Assembly (NCBI GenBank): GCA_002734065.2
Contig: NVXU02000005.1
Coordinates: 1-58,157 of the forward strand
Length of the DNA: 58,157 nucleotides
Source of the DNA: Fluviicola sp.
Lineage (GTDB): Bacteria > Bacteroidota > Bacteroidia > Flavobacteriales_D > Crocinitomicaceae
Reading direction: 5' to 3'
Part shown: in pieces, positions 1 to 9,899 of the stretch
Numbering within the stretch: position 1 is the first letter of the stretch
Layout: the number at the start of each line of letters is the position of its first letter
The notes under the pieces: model-generated
Seen by the model: the letters and a program-made list of their open reading frames with translations, nothing else
What the model was told of the DNA's origin: nothing
Database searches by the model: none
Translations under genes and position numbers: made by a program

Positions 1-266
1 ATATAGTTGTCAAAATTAGTTCGGTCATTCCTAATTGGGAAATACAAATTATTGTTGGCATTTGCTGTTGGACAATGTGTGTCTCGAATATCGTGTGCCA
101 AGTAGTCAAGGATTGAACGTAAATGTCCAACCAAATCCTTTATGTCAATTTTTAATTCGCTTGAAATACTTTGGTCGTGTAAAGAACTCTCATAATCAGA
201 TTGTACTTTGGGCAATAATTCGTCTGCTCTACCAATTAATGCATTAATGTCATCTATTCTACTCAT
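1..266 (-). CDS. Hypothetical protein, C-terminus outside the window
   Basis: A reading frame starts at an ATG (266) and runs without a stop to the window edge, giving 88 visible codons. It begins MSRIDDINALIGRADELL and is charged and apparently all-helical, with a segment HLRSILDYLAHDIRD that loosely recalls HEPN-type helical proteins; that resemblance is a guess. A perfect 22-bp palindrome lies about 30 bp upstream of the start. No function can be assigned. The absence of in-frame stops over 88 codons of AT-rich DNA supports a real gene, but the rest of the sequence is needed. Confidence 0.6.
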   Translation of the reverse strand, partial: MSRIDDINALIGRADELLPKVQSDYESSLHDQSISSELKIDIKDLVGHLRSILDYLAHDIRDTHCPTANANNNLYFPIRNDRTNFDNY

Positions 267-296
267 TTTATTTTGGTTTATGTGCTATAACGGTAT

Positions 297-318
297 GATA
301 ATCGCAATTGCGATTATC
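297..318. promoter_or_regulatory. Perfect 22-bp palindrome upstream of the edge gene
   Basis: Self-complementary sequence with half-site GATAATCGCAA, lying 31 bp upstream of the ATG at 266 of the minus-strand gene. The same 11-mer recurs in a hairpin at 23283-23317 upstream of another minus-strand gene. It could be an operator or a short dispersed palindrome; the sequence does not decide. Confidence 0.4.
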
Positions 319-335
319 CGCCTAATAGTTTTCCA

Positions 336-581
336 CCCTAAATCTAATAAATTTCCCCCACTTCAGCCATTCTCCCCAACAAAAAAGCCACTCTGATCTC
401 TCAAAGTACCTTTTTCAACATTAACTATTAATCAGTGGCTTCTAGGTTTTTTGCCGTAGAAATGTTTGGTTGAATTACGAATTGATTTTCTGTTCCAATT
501 CCAGGTTACTTGTTGGTAGCTTCTCCAAGCGTAGTCGATTGGTGCCACTATAAAGTGCATGAAACGAGTGAATGGAATGAT
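336..581. repeat. Left copy of a ~246-bp direct repeat flanking katA
   Basis: Nearly identical to 2467-2713 (offset 2131-2132 bp) and in the same orientation. The copy includes the nar operon terminator region and the last ~149 bp of the cytochrome c-narI gene. The coding part differs by about 3 bases by eye. The terminator part differs more: the right arm of the hairpin reads AGTACC instead of AGTGGC, so the stem is broken. Similarity ends abruptly at 581. Confidence 0.9.
433..581 (-). pseudogene. Truncated 3' fragment of the cytochrome c-narI gene
   Basis: Matches the last ~49 codons of the intact gene at 2565-3965, including the MHF-VAPID and KKPR-H stretches, with a Leu-to-Ile and an Asn-to-Ser change. 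No upstream part of the gene is present and no start codon is associated. It is a remnant produced by the duplication that brackets katA. Confidence 0.85.
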
Positions 582-825
582 TTGACAACAACGATTACGT
601 CAAAGAGCTTACTTATCGTTGCTTGAGGTGTATGAATTATTAAACCCATCATTTTATGAACCGCTAAGTACGTGCCTGAGTTAGGAATACCCTGTGGGGA
701 TTTATAACGAAAGGGACTAACATAGCTGCCGTGCGCTTGGTGGCACTTCGACTAGCGTTCAGTGAACTGAGAGAGGCGCTCCGCTCAATTAGGAGCGGAG
801 CTGTTTACTCGATTCTCGGTAGTTA
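582..825. other. Unassigned spacer between the nar remnant and katA
   Basis: About 244 bp of unique sequence joining the truncated nar copy to the end of katA. Apart from a strong inverted repeat (778-801) I see no gene. Short stop-riddled frames look like decayed coding sequence, but I cannot name a source. It could be what remains of whatever brought katA here. Confidence 0.5.
778..801 (-). terminator. Inverted repeat just downstream of katA
   Basis: A perfect 9-bp stem, GCTCCGCTC / GAGCGGAGC, with a 6-nt loop, begins about 25 bp past the katA stop codon. It lacks a uridine tract on the katA side, so it is at best a weak or factor-dependent terminator. It is GC-rich compared with its surroundings. 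Confidence 0.4.
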
Positions 826-2304
826 TTATTTCATATACTCATCAATATTCACATTCAACCCTTTGGCAATTCCTGCTCCTAATTTAGGACTTACCCTAAA
901 CCAATGGCATAATTGACGATTGATAATTTCATCTTTTTTCTCTCCTTCAATTCCGTTCATTGCACCAATAATATTGCTAATTGTATTTTGTTGTTGTTTT
1001 TCAGTCATTACTTCTTCAAACAATCCTTTTGGTTGAGAATAATGGTCATCATCATTTAGGTTTCTATCAAAGTAAGCAACCTCATTGCTATCCAATTGAT
1101 ACGAAGGACTTTTATGCTTTTCATCTATATAATTACCATCAAAACTATTAGGGAAATGATTTTGAGAACTTCCTCCATTACCATCAAAACGCATTGCTCC
1201 GTCTCTATGGTAATTATTTGTGTCATAAGGGCATTTATTTACGGGTAAAGCATTGTAATTTGCTCCAATTCTATAACGTTGAGCATCTGGATAGGCAAAA
1301 ATACGTCCTTGTAGCATTTTATCTGGTGAAAAACCTATTCCGTCCACTAAATTTGAAGGCGAAAATGCTGCTTGCTCCACATCTTGAAAATAATTTTCTG
1401 GTATTTCATCCAATTCCATTTCTCCAACATCCATTAGTGGAAAGTCTGAATGTGGCCAAATTTTAGTCAAATCAAATGGGTTCCAATGAAAGGACTTTGC
1501 TTCTGTTAAAGTCATTATTTGAATTTTTAAAGCCCATTTAGGGAAATCTCCATTTTCAATAGCATTTACTAGATCTCTTTGAGAATAATCTGGGTCAGTA
1601 CCTTTTAACTCTGTTGCTTGAGCATCTGTAAATGTTTTATTTCCTTGTTTTGTTTTGTAATGAAATTTTACATAAAAACGTTCATTATCCTTATTTATCA
1701 TAGAAAAAGTATGACTTCCATAACCATTCATATGTCTATATCCATCAGGCGTTCCCCTATCTGACATTAATATCAAAACTTGGTGTAAACTTTCAGGGTT
1801 TAATGACCAATAATCCCAAACGGCAGTTGCATCTTTACAATTGGTTTTTGGATTTCTTTTTTGTGTATGGATAAAATCAGGAAACTTTTTAGCATCTTTT
1901 ATAAAGAAAACAGGCGTATTATTTCCTACAATATCCCAATTTCCTTCTTCTGTATAGAATTTTACAGCAAAACCTCTTGGGTCTCTTTCTGTATCTGCCG
2001 AACCTTTTTCACCTCCAACGGTGGAAAAACGAACAAATAATTTTGTCTCTTTTCCTATTTCTGAAAATAAATTTGCTCTACTGTATTTTGATATGTCGTG
2101 TGTTACTGTAAACTTACCATAAGCACCTGTTCCTTTAGCGTGTACAATTCTTTCAGGAATTCTTTCCCTGTTAAACTGTGCTAATTTTTCTTGTAAAAAG
2201 AAGTCTTGCAATAATGCAGGACCTCTTTCTCCGGCTGTTTGGGTGTCTTCATAATGATTTACTGGACAACCTGTGTTTGTGGTGATTTTTTTGTTTTTTG
2301 ACAT
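826..2304 (-). CDS. katA: Monofunctional haem catalase (KatA)
   Basis: Dismutates hydrogen peroxide to water and oxygen in the cytoplasm. The 492-aa length fits small-subunit (clade 3) catalases. The distal catalytic His is H55 in RIVHAKGTGAYG, the catalytic Asn is N128 in VGNNTPVFF, and the proximal haem Tyr is Y337 in RIFAYPDAQRYR; the RFSTVGGEKGSADTERDPRG signature is present in full. There is no signal peptide. Its position is unusual: it is monocistronic and bracketed by a ~246-bp direct repeat derived from the nar 3' end, so it appears to have been inserted beside the nitrate reductase operon. A TTCATTTG element (2327-2334) upstream could be its -7 hexamer. Function is essentially certain. 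Confidence 0.97.
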   Translation of the reverse strand: MSKNKKITTNTGCPVNHYEDTQTAGERGPALLQDFFLQEKLAQFNRERIPERIVHAKGTGAYGKFTVTHDISKYSRANLFSEIGKETKLFVRFSTVGGEKGSADTERDPRGFAVKFYTEEGNWDIVGNNTPVFFIKDAKKFPDFIHTQKRNPKTNCKDATAVWDYWSLNPESLHQVLILMSDRGTPDGYRHMNGYGSHTFSMINKDNERFYVKFHYKTKQGNKTFTDAQATELKGTDPDYSQRDLVNAIENGDFPKWALKIQIMTLTEAKSFHWNPFDLTKIWPHSDFPLMDVGEMELDEIPENYFQDVEQAAFSPSNLVDGIGFSPDKMLQGRIFAYPDAQRYRIGANYNALPVNKCPYDTNNYHRDGAMRFDGNGGSSQNHFPNSFDGNYIDEKHKSPSYQLDSNEVAYFDRNLNDDDHYSQPKGLFEEVMTEKQQQNTISNIIGAMNGIEGEKKDEIINRQLCHWFRVSPKLGAGIAKGLNVNIDEYMK

Positions 2305-2466
2305 TGCTTTATTATTTAATGAAATACAAATGAAGTAATTATTATAGGGAATTTAGATGTAAACGATATTGATAATTTTTATATCTATATAAATTTATCC
2401 TATTATTTTCTATTGCCGCCAACAATTGAATATAGTATCACTAATGTACCATACCTAAATTGCCTC
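2305..2466 (-). promoter_or_regulatory. katA upstream region
   Basis: AT-rich region with no reading frame. A near-consensus Bacteroidota -7 element (TTCATTTG on the minus strand, 2327-2334) lies 22 bp before the ATG. Unlike the nar and nor promoters, it has no TGAT-N4-ATCA site 33 bp further upstream. I could not identify a convincing OxyR or PerR operator. Confidence 0.4.
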
Positions 2467-2713
2467 CCCTAAATCTAACAATATTTCCCCACTTCAGCCA
2501 TTCTCCCCAACAAAAAAGCCACTCTGATTTCTCAAAGTGGCTTTTTTTAATCATTAACTATTAATCAGTGGTTTCTAGGTTTTTTGCCGTAGAAATGTTT
2601 GGTTGAATTACGAATTGATTTTCTGTTCCAATTCCAGGTTACTTGTTGGTAGCTTCTCCAAGCGTAGTCGATTGGTGCCACTAAGAAGTGCATGAAACGA
2701 GTGAATGGAATGA
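2467..2713. repeat. Right copy of the ~246-bp direct repeat
   Basis: This is the intact copy: it contains the working terminator and the real 3' end of cytochrome c-narI. Its left partner is 336-581. The two copies enclose katA, its promoter region and the 582-825 spacer. Confidence 0.9.
2512..2548 (-). terminator. Terminator of the nar operon
   Basis: The stem AAGCCACT / AGTGGCTT is flanked by A6 on the left and T7 on the right, so it can terminate in both directions. It serves the nar operon coming from the right and possibly transcripts from the katA side. It starts 16 bp past the narI stop codon. In the duplicated left copy this hairpin is disrupted. Confidence 0.85.
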
Positions 2714-3965
2714 TCGCTATCAGTAAGAAGGCTGAAATAACGTGAATCTGAATCCAAATAGGAGCGATTGCAATCACGTCCAAATCTGGATTTAGGTGGA
2801 ACACTGATACGAGGTAAGGAGTCAATGCCGTAGCAAACCATGTAGAACCCCATCTTACGAAGTAGGCAACTCCCAAACCGGAAACTATTTGTGTTAAAAG
2901 GATGGCATAAACGACCATGTCCATTTTATTGGTCACCAATAGCAAGGTTTTGGTTGTCAATCGACGATAAATCAATAACACCAATCCTAACAAAGCTGCC
3001 AAAGCAAAGGCAAAAGAAGAAATTTCAAGAATCAATAAACGCACCGGTTGCCCATTCCATGCCATCAAAGCACTTGGGAACAAAAACGCGATTAAGTGAC
3101 CAAAAAATAAGACCATCAATCCCCAGTGAAAAGGTTGTGAACCGTAAAACAGTTTTTTTCCTTCCAAGAATTGCGTGGACAAAGAAGAAACCTTGTATCC
3201 TTTCTTTTTGTATCGGTAGATACTGCCAATAATGAAAATGGAAAAAGCAACATAAGGAAAAGCGCCAAATAATAGTGCAGCTGCTGCACCTGTTCCGTTC
3301 GCTAAAAGCATGCTCAGAATGTAAATTGCGAGTCCTGCAATGGCAAGATACATAACGAATATCATCGGGAAGTTTTTGATTGCATAAGGTTCATCATGCA
3401 CACCGTTTTCTATTTTTAGTTGCTCAATTCTTTTTAAGAATCGACGCACATAGAAGATCAATAGAATGAGAAAGATACAAGCTCCATAGAGAAAGTATTT
3501 TTCACTTGCGCTCATTGGTTTCACTTCTGCAGTTCCCGTCGGTGCAACAGCCGTTGTGCCAGACCCAGAACCTGCTCCTGTTTCTGCCGCTGCTGCAACA
3601 GTTTCATCCACGTAAGCAAAGATGCTTGCTACCTCTTCTTCAGAAAGGTTAGGGTAGGGAGGCATCGGAATCTTGTTGAATTTTTCAAAGACTGCAACCG
3701 CATCTGCATCGCCACTCGCAATCAAATCTTGCGAAGCTGTAACCCAGTTGTAAATCCATTCTGCAGATCTTTTTTCTGTAACTCCAGCCAAGCCAGGACC
3801 TGTTGCATCCTTGGTACTTGCTCTGTGACAAACGGCACAGTTCTTTTTGAATAAATCTTCGCCTTGTGCAGAGACTTGCTTGGTAACGAATAATGCTACA
3901 GCCATCACTGTCAACAGTGCGATTCGTTTTCTTAACTTGTTTAAGTAATTTCTATTCTTAGACAT
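2565..3965 (-). CDS. narI: Cytochrome c-NarI fusion, nitrate reductase gamma subunit
   Basis: Membrane subunit passing quinol electrons to NarH, here with an extra haem c domain. Residues 1-34 are a signal peptide (..VSAQ). Residues 35-125 form a monohaem cytochrome c with C43-A-V-C46-H47 and a likely Met ligand, M101 (KIPMPPYP). An Ala/Gly/Thr-rich linker (125-150) leads to a NarI-like membrane domain (155-460). The NarI haem b ligands are recognisable by spacing: H280/H290 (10 apart, as E. coli H56/H66) and H408/H426 (18 apart, as H187/H205). Last gene of the operon, 18 bp after narJ. The fusion suggests periplasmic electron exchange with a cytochrome c partner in addition to, or instead of, quinol. 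Confidence 0.9.
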   Translation of the reverse strand: MSKNRNYLNKLRKRIALLTVMAVALFVTKQVSAQGEDLFKKNCAVCHRASTKDATGPGLAGVTEKRSAEWIYNWVTASQDLIASGDADAVAVFEKFNKIPMPPYPNLSEEEVASIFAYVDETVAAAAETGAGSGSGTTAVAPTGTAEVKPMSASEKYFLYGACIFLILLIFYVRRFLKRIEQLKIENGVHDEPYAIKNFPMIFVMYLAIAGLAIYILSMLLANGTGAAAALLFGAFPYVAFSIFIIGSIYRYKKKGYKVSSLSTQFLEGKKLFYGSQPFHWGLMVLFFGHLIAFLFPSALMAWNGQPVRLLILEISSFAFALAALLGLVLLIYRRLTTKTLLLVTNKMDMVVYAILLTQIVSGLGVAYFVRWGSTWFATALTPYLVSVFHLNPDLDVIAIAPIWIQIHVISAFLLIAIIPFTRFMHFLVAPIDYAWRSYQQVTWNWNRKSIRNSTKHFYGKKPRNH

Positions 3966-3983
3966 AACGCTTATTTTTTATTT

Positions 3984-4682
3984 TTAATCAGTAATTACTG
4001 CTTTATCTGTTTTAGTTGGTGTCGCACACGAACTTTCACAATTTGGAACCAAAGAACTTAAAGGATCTGCTTTGACAGAATTATCAACAAATTTCGCAAT
4101 GTTGAATTCTTCTCTCATCACCTCTAAAGTGGCAGAAATGGCAAAAAGATAGGCGTTTTTATTCTTCATATCTTCTTGTATAAGGACTTTTTGTTTCTTT
4201 CTTCTCACCTTTGTTTTGAGGGCAATTCGAGACGCTTCAAACTCCTTTTCCATTGCTTCAAGCGCTGGAATGTACATTCTTACAGCAAGTTCTTCTCTGA
4301 AAGCAGGGTCTTCAATTAAGGGAAGCAATGTGAGTGCATTGGGCAAATTATCCGCCAACTCTACACCGCAATCGTTTCCTGCTTTTGCTTGCTCTTTCTT
4401 CATTTGAACTAAGAATTCTCCCCGTTTATAGTCTTCTGCGTATAAAACATAACCTAAATCCAAGTAGCAAATAGCTTGAATGTGAAAAGTCATGCTAAAC
4501 AGTTCTTCTATTTCAACGATATTCTTGGTCTCCATGATTTCTTCAAAATTCTTAAACTCTTTGTAAGCAGAGGGATAGTAATCTTTCAGAAGTTGACCGC
4601 AATCGGCTATTTGTTGAGGATATCCCTTTGTAGGATACCTAAACAAATTGGCCAGTGCGTTGTATTGAATATTATTTTCCAT
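3984..4682 (-). CDS. narJ: Nitrate reductase assembly chaperone NarJ
   Basis: A 232-aa soluble helical protein of the NarJ/DmsD chaperone family, needed to load molybdenum cofactor into NarG and to prevent premature membrane docking of NarGH. The start MENNIQYNALANLFRYP resembles the usual NarJ opening, where L-x-YP is typical, and the FSMTFHIQAICYLDLGYVL segment is family-like. The C-terminal tail has two cysteines in SCATPTK. It sits in canonical order between narH (18 bp upstream) and narI (18 bp downstream). Sequence identity is evidently low, but the context makes the call safe. Confidence 0.88.
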   Translation of the reverse strand: MENNIQYNALANLFRYPTKGYPQQIADCGQLLKDYYPSAYKEFKNFEEIMETKNIVEIEELFSMTFHIQAICYLDLGYVLYAEDYKRGEFLVQMKKEQAKAGNDCGVELADNLPNALTLLPLIEDPAFREELAVRMYIPALEAMEKEFEASRIALKTKVRRKKQKVLIQEDMKNKNAYLFAISATLEVMREEFNIAKFVDNSVKADPLSSLVPNCESSCATPTKTDKAVITD

Positions 4683-4700
4683 TTCGTGTTCTTTTTCCGT

Positions 4701-6194
4701 TTACAATCCTCTGGCAGGTTTCTCTTTGAATCCAAAACCTGTTTCTCCTTTTGCATCTGCTGTTGCTTCCAACATTTCAATAGACTCTTCTCTATGTGCT
4801 GGTGGAATAACAAAACGTTCTTCAAAAGTGGCCAAAGAAGTCAATCTAAAGATGGCATTTGCAGTGTCTTTATCTACCTTGGCATTCGCCATTAAATCTT
4901 TCACTTCGTCTTTTGATAAATCACCCACCGTTTCATTACGTCTGTGGTATTTCACACTGAGTAATTTTTCGTAAACCTTTGTGATGGCTGCTGTATCTCC
5001 ATTAGAGAATAAAGAAGCTAAATACTTCACAGGTACACGATTTTGGTCCACTTTCGGGAATAAATCGGTAGAAATGGTTTCGTAATTACCGTTTTCATCC
5101 ATTTGTGCCATTGCTGGTAACATTGGTGGAACATAGAATAAGTTCGGCAATGTTCTGTATTCAGGATGCAAAGGCAAGGCAATTTCCCATTCTTTTACAA
5201 ACTTGTAAACAGGTGATTTTTGCGCTGCTTCTATGGTAGAATCATGAACACCGTTCTTTCTGGCTTCTGCAATTACTTTTGGATCGTTTGGATCTAAGTA
5301 AATGTCCAAATGGTTATAAACTAAATCTTTCTCTTCAGAATTCGCATACTTTTCAATTTTGTCTGCATCGTAAAGCATCACACCCAAATAGCGGATACGT
5401 CCCACGCAAGAATGCATACAAGCCGGTGCTTGACCAGACTCTAAACGTGGGTAGCAAAGAATACATTTTTCAGATTTCCCTGTGTGCCAGTTGTAATATG
5501 ATTTCTTATAAGGACAAGCAGTCACACACATTCTCCATGCTCTACATCTTTCTTGGTTGATTAACACAACGCCATCTTCACCTCTTTTGTAAAGAGCACC
5601 AGAAGGACAAGAAGCAACACAAGCAGGGTTTAAGCAATGATTACAAATTCTAGGCAAATATTGCATTGTCATTTGTTCTAATTGGAACATGGCATCTTGT
5701 TCTGCCTTCGACATGTTCTTAAAATTGACATCATTTCTAGCGTAATCAGGAGTTCCTCCTAAATCATCATCCCAGTTAGGACCTGATTTAATATCGATAG
5801 GTTCTCCAGTGATTAACGATACCGCTCTACCAATGGGTTGGTCGTCTCCTTCAGGCGCAGTGAATAAATCACTGTATTTATATGCCCAAGGATGGTAATA
5901 ATCTTCTAATTCTGGCATGTGCGGGTTGTGAAAGATGTTTTTCAGTCCTTTCAATTTCCCTGCGCCTTTTAGTTGAATTTTATCTCCTTTTTTCTCCCAA
6001 CCGCCTTTGTATATTTCTTGGTCTTCCCACTTAGTTGGATAACCAGTTCCCGGTTTTGTTTCAACATTGTTCCACCACATGTATTCTGCTCCTCTACGAT
6101 CTGTCCAAACGTTTTTACAAGCGACTGAACAAGTATGACAACCGATACATTTATCGAGATGAAAAACCATTGAAATTTGTGCTCTAATATCCAT
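4701..6194 (-). CDS. narH: Nitrate reductase beta subunit, four Fe-S clusters
   Basis: Electron-transfer subunit on the cytoplasmic side linking NarI haems to NarG. The 497-aa protein begins with C16-x2-C19-x2-C22-x3-C26, the same positions as in E. coli NarH. Further motifs are CNHCLNPACVASCP, the CRAWRMCVTACP motif whose Trp marks the [3Fe-4S] cluster, and KCILCYPRLESGQAPAC. No signal peptide is present, as expected for an enzyme facing the cytoplasm. It starts 29 bp after the narG stop. Confidence 0.97.
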   Translation of the reverse strand: MDIRAQISMVFHLDKCIGCHTCSVACKNVWTDRRGAEYMWWNNVETKPGTGYPTKWEDQEIYKGGWEKKGDKIQLKGAGKLKGLKNIFHNPHMPELEDYYHPWAYKYSDLFTAPEGDDQPIGRAVSLITGEPIDIKSGPNWDDDLGGTPDYARNDVNFKNMSKAEQDAMFQLEQMTMQYLPRICNHCLNPACVASCPSGALYKRGEDGVVLINQERCRAWRMCVTACPYKKSYYNWHTGKSEKCILCYPRLESGQAPACMHSCVGRIRYLGVMLYDADKIEKYANSEEKDLVYNHLDIYLDPNDPKVIAEARKNGVHDSTIEAAQKSPVYKFVKEWEIALPLHPEYRTLPNLFYVPPMLPAMAQMDENGNYETISTDLFPKVDQNRVPVKYLASLFSNGDTAAITKVYEKLLSVKYHRRNETVGDLSKDEVKDLMANAKVDKDTANAIFRLTSLATFEERFVIPPAHREESIEMLEATADAKGETGFGFKEKPARGL

Positions 6195-6223
6195 GTTATA
6201 TAGTATTAATTCTTAATTCTCTA

Positions 6224-9200
6224 TTAATATTCTACTTTCTCCATTTTTCTAACCAAGACGTGTGTATCACGGTTAACCCCAACAGGTCCCCAGTAGTTGA
6301 AATGGTAAGTAAACTGTCCATATCCACCACACATTAAATTTGGTTTTAAGTGAACTCTCGTAAATGAGTTGTTCATACCACCTCGACGTGGTTCTCCTTT
6401 TTCGCCTCTTCTAATTTGTGATTTAGGAATGTTGTATGTTCTTTCTACAGCGTGATAAACGATGCAGACACCTTTTGGTATTCTAGAACTTACACAAGCT
6501 CTGGCAACGTAAACCCCGTGATCATTGTAAACCTCAACGTGGTCGTTGTCATTGATGCCTAATTCTGCAGCATCTTCTTCACTCATCCAACACGGTTCGT
6601 TACCTCTAGAAAGTGTTAACATTCTTAATGTATCTCCATAAGTTGAGTGAATGTGCCATTTACCGTGAGGTGTTAAGCAATTCAACATTTTTGCTTTTCC
6701 ATCGTTCACCGTCTGTCTCAAATCTCCGTAAGCTTCAGGCGTTGGGGAAGGTTTGTAGGTAGCAATGTGCTCACCAAACGCGATGTATGCATCGTGATCC
6801 AAGTAGAAATGCTGACGTCCTGTCAACGTTCTCCATGGAACATACATATCTACGTTGTAAGTATAGGCGGCATAAGTCCTTCCTTCGTGCATCAATCCTG
6901 ACCAAAGTGGCGAAGAATTGTAACGCTTAGGTTGTGCCTGTAAATCACGGTATTCAATTTTGATATCCTTGTAAGGCTTACCTAATTCCGCGATTTCTGG
7001 AACTCCAATTTTCTCTGCCATGTTGCGGTAAGCTCTGTCAGACAACTTACCATTTGTCAATGTTGACAGGGACAGAATTGCATTGATTGCTTCCACATCG
7101 CCATGCAATGAAGGATATTCAGTTCCATCATCCCATTTCTGAACGTGTTGTCTATGTTCTAACATTTCGTCATAGACATCTTCGCACATATAGTGGTTAC
7201 CGTGAGCGCCTAATCCATTTTCTCTAACTCCTTTTCCAAGAGAAATAAATTTGTCATAGATTTTCTTGTAATCTCTGTCTTTGAAAACGATGTTATGCAT
7301 TGTTTCACCAGGAATTGGCTCGCATTCTCCTTTACTCCAATCTTTCAATCGAGTTTGACTCATTTCATCTTTAGAATCATGCACCAACGGAATATTGATG
7401 ACATCTTTCATTACCTCTGGTAAATGTTGAGGCGCCATTTCTTGTACTTTCTGTGCCAAGTCTCTGAAAATATGCCAATCCGTCTTAGATTCCCAAACTG
7501 GAGGAATTGCTTCCGAAAGTGGGTGAATAAACGAGTGCATATCTGTAGAATTAATATCTGCTTTCTCATACCATGAAGCCGTAGGGAGAACAATGTCAGA
7601 ATAGAGTGCTGACGTATCCATTCTGAAGTTGATATCAATGACCAAATCCATTTTTCCTTGTGGAGCTTTTTCTAAAAACTCAATGTCATGGGTTACATCT
7701 TCTGCAACTTCATCGGCAATTTTATTATTGTGCGTTCCTAGGTAATGATCTAAGAAGTACTCATGTCCTTTTGCAGAAGTACCGATTGCATTTCCTTTCC
7801 AAATAAACCAAACTCTTGGGAAGTTGATTTCTCTGTCTGGTTCTGTAATCGCATGTTTCAATTCTCCAGATTTCAATTGAGCCACCATGTGGTTTCTAAT
7901 TTCATCATCTGTAGAATGACCTGCCGCTTGTGCATCCTTAACAATGTCAAAGTTGCTTTTGCTGTATTGAGGATAGTAAGGCATCCAACCATTTTTAACA
8001 GCTTTTACTGCCCAATCTGCAGAGTGCATATTGGCTAGCTCGTTGTCTGGTGCAGAATTGTATTTTTTCTGGTTGCCATCGTACCTCCATTGGCAAGAAT
8101 TAATATAATGCCAAATAGGTCCTTGTTGCAAACGTGGAGCAGTGCCCCAATCTTTAGAACTCATAATGGTCGACCAAGAATCCATTGGCGCCAATTTTTC
8201 TTGTCCAACGTAGTGATTCATTCCACCACCATTCTTCCCATTACAACCCGTAAGCATTTGTGCCATAATTGCAGATCGGTACATCAAGTTCTCATGGAAC
8301 CAGTGATTAATACCGGCACCCACAATGACCATACAAGCTCCTTCAGTTTTTTCAGCAGTTGAAGCCCATTCTCTGGCCAATTGTATAACCTCTTTACGAC
8401 CAATTCCTGTGAAAATTTCTTGCCAAGCAGGTGTGTAAGCAGCGTCTTTGTCGTCATAAGATGTTGGGTAATCTCCTTCGAGACCTCTTCCCACACCGTA
8501 TTGTGCCATGGTGATGTCATAGATAGTTGCTACAGCTATTTTCTCGCCGTTAACATCAGTGATGTAACGAACTGGAACACCTCTCAATGCTTTTTTATCC
8601 AAACCGTACTCCGTGAATTCTACTTGAAGAACATCATCGTGTTTTTCTAGCAATGATAATTCAGGAGCATATTCTTTGCCTGTTTCACCATCGTTGAAAT
8701 TCAAATTCCATTTTCCTTTTTCATCTTGCCATCTAAAACCAGTTGATCCCATAGGAACAATCAATCCTCCCGTGTTGGCATCGAAATTTAAGAATTTCCA
8801 ATCGCCATTTTCTGCATCTTTGTGTTCAGTAATCTCGTTGGCTCTCATCATTCTTCCTGGTTGCAATTTACCGTCTCTATTTTCTAGTTTTACCAAGAAA
8901 GGAGTATCTGTAAATCGTTTCACATAATCAATGAAGTACGGAGTCTTTTTATCTACGTGATATTCTTTTAAAATTACATGTGTAACTGCCATCCAAAATG
9001 CACCATCAGAACCTGCGTGAACAGGAATCCATTGATCAGCGTGTTTTGCAACCATGCTAAAGTCAGGCGACATTACGACTGTCTTAGTACCATTGTGTCT
9101 TGCTTCTGAGAAGAAGTGAATATCTGGTGTTCTTGTCATTCCAAGATTTGCTCCCATGGAAACAATAAACTTAGATTTGAACCAATCGGCAGATTCACAA

Positions 9201-9865
9201 ACGTCTGTTTGTTCTCCCCAAATTTCAGGGAAGGCATTCGGTAAATCACAATACCAATCATAGAATGAGAGGTTAACTCCTCCCATCAGTTGCAAATATC
9301 TTGCGCCAGAAGCATAACTGAGCATACTTTTCGCAGGAATAGGAGCAAAACCGATGATTCTATCAGAACCGTATTTCTGAACGGTATAGATATTAGAAGC
9401 AGCAATTAATTCAGTGATTTCATCCCAACGGACTCTTCTAAATCCACCTTTACCTCTTGCTCTTTGGTATCTTTTTCTTTTGGTAGAATCGGCTTGCAAG
9501 TTGGCCCATGCTTTTACGGGGTCACCTCCAGCTTTCTCTTTTTCTTCACGGAACATGTCAATTAAAGCACCTCTAACAATAGGGTATTTTACTCTAATTG
9601 GACTGTATAAGTACCAAGAATAGGAGATCCCTCTTTGACAACCTCTTGGCTCATAAGGCGGAACTTCTTTGTTGAATTGAGGGTAATCCAATTGCTGCAT
9701 TTCCCAAACAACGATGCCGTCTTTTACGTGTATTGCCCAAGAGCAACCACCTGTACAGTTTACACCGTGTGTACTTCTAACAATTTTATCGTATTGCCAT
9801 CTGTTTCTGTAAAACTCTTCCCATTTTCGTGTTTTGGGAGATATTATGTCTTCGATCCAACTCAT
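6224..9865 (-). CDS. narG: Respiratory nitrate reductase alpha subunit
   Basis: Catalytic Mo-bisMGD subunit reducing nitrate to nitrite. The 1213-aa protein has the FS0 cluster ligands H33, C37, C41 and C76 with the exact 4-4-35 spacing of E. coli NarG (H50, C54, C58, C93). The Mo-coordinating Asp is D203 in [10 protein letters not shown]. There is no twin-arginine signal at the N-terminus ([15 protein letters not shown]), so the active site should face the cytoplasm and nitrate must be imported, yet no NarK/NasA transporter lies nearby. It follows a membrane-anchored cytochrome c gene after 34 bp and is transcribed with narHJI. Confidence 0.98.
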   Translation of the reverse strand: MSWIEDIISPKTRKWEEFYRNRWQYDKIVRSTHGVNCTGGCSWAIHVKDGIVVWEMQQLDYPQFNKEVPPYEPRGCQRGISYSWYLYSPIRVKYPIVRGALIDMFREEKEKAGGDPVKAWANLQADSTKRKRYQRARGKGGFRRVRWDEITELIAASNIYTVQKYGSDRIIGFAPIPAKSMLSYASGARYLQLMGGVNLSFYDWYCDLPNAFPEIWGEQTDVCESADWFKSKFIVSMGANLGMTRTPDIHFFSEARHNGTKTVVMSPDFSMVAKHADQWIPVHAGSDGAFWMAVTHVILKEYHVDKKTPYFIDYVKRFTDTPFLVKLENRDGKLQPGRMMRANEITEHKDAENGDWKFLNFDANTGGLIVPMGSTGFRWQDEKGKWNLNFNDGETGKEYAPELSLLEKHDDVLQVEFTEYGLDKKALRGVPVRYITDVNGEKIAVATIYDITMAQYGVGRGLEGDYPTSYDDKDAAYTPAWQEIFTGIGRKEVIQLAREWASTAEKTEGACMVIVGAGINHWFHENLMYRSAIMAQMLTGCNGKNGGGMNHYVGQEKLAPMDSWSTIMSSKDWGTAPRLQQGPIWHYINSCQWRYDGNQKKYNSAPDNELANMHSADWAVKAVKNGWMPYYPQYSKSNFDIVKDAQAAGHSTDDEIRNHMVAQLKSGELKHAITEPDREINFPRVWFIWKGNAIGTSAKGHEYFLDHYLGTHNNKIADEVAEDVTHDIEFLEKAPQGKMDLVIDINFRMDTSALYSDIVLPTASWYEKADINSTDMHSFIHPLSEAIPPVWESKTDWHIFRDLAQKVQEMAPQHLPEVMKDVINIPLVHDSKDEMSQTRLKDWSKGECEPIPGETMHNIVFKDRDYKKIYDKFISLGKGVRENGLGAHGNHYMCEDVYDEMLEHRQHVQKWDDGTEYPSLHGDVEAINAILSLSTLTNGKLSDRAYRNMAEKIGVPEIAELGKPYKDIKIEYRDLQAQPKRYNSSPLWSGLMHEGRTYAAYTYNVDMYVPWRTLTGRQHFYLDHDAYIAFGEHIATYKPSPTPEAYGDLRQTVNDGKAKMLNCLTPHGKWHIHSTYGDTLRMLTLSRGNEPCWMSEEDAAELGINDNDHVEVYNDHGVYVARACVSSRIPKGVCIVYHAVERTYNIPKSQIRRGEKGEPRRGGMNNSFTRVHLKPNLMCGGYGQFTYHFNYWGPVGVNRDTHVLVRKMEKVEY

Positions 9866-9899
9866 AATTGTTGTGTTTTATAATTAAACTAATTTCTAA

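Noticed and set aside
582-825. Group II intron or insertion-sequence remnant
   Set aside because: A GAACCGC...TACG stretch and a hairpin caught my eye, but no reverse transcriptase, transposase or domain V could be recognised.
731-916. 61-codon frame at the katA 3' end
   Set aside because: It overlaps katA antisense and runs through the inverted repeat; no signals support it.
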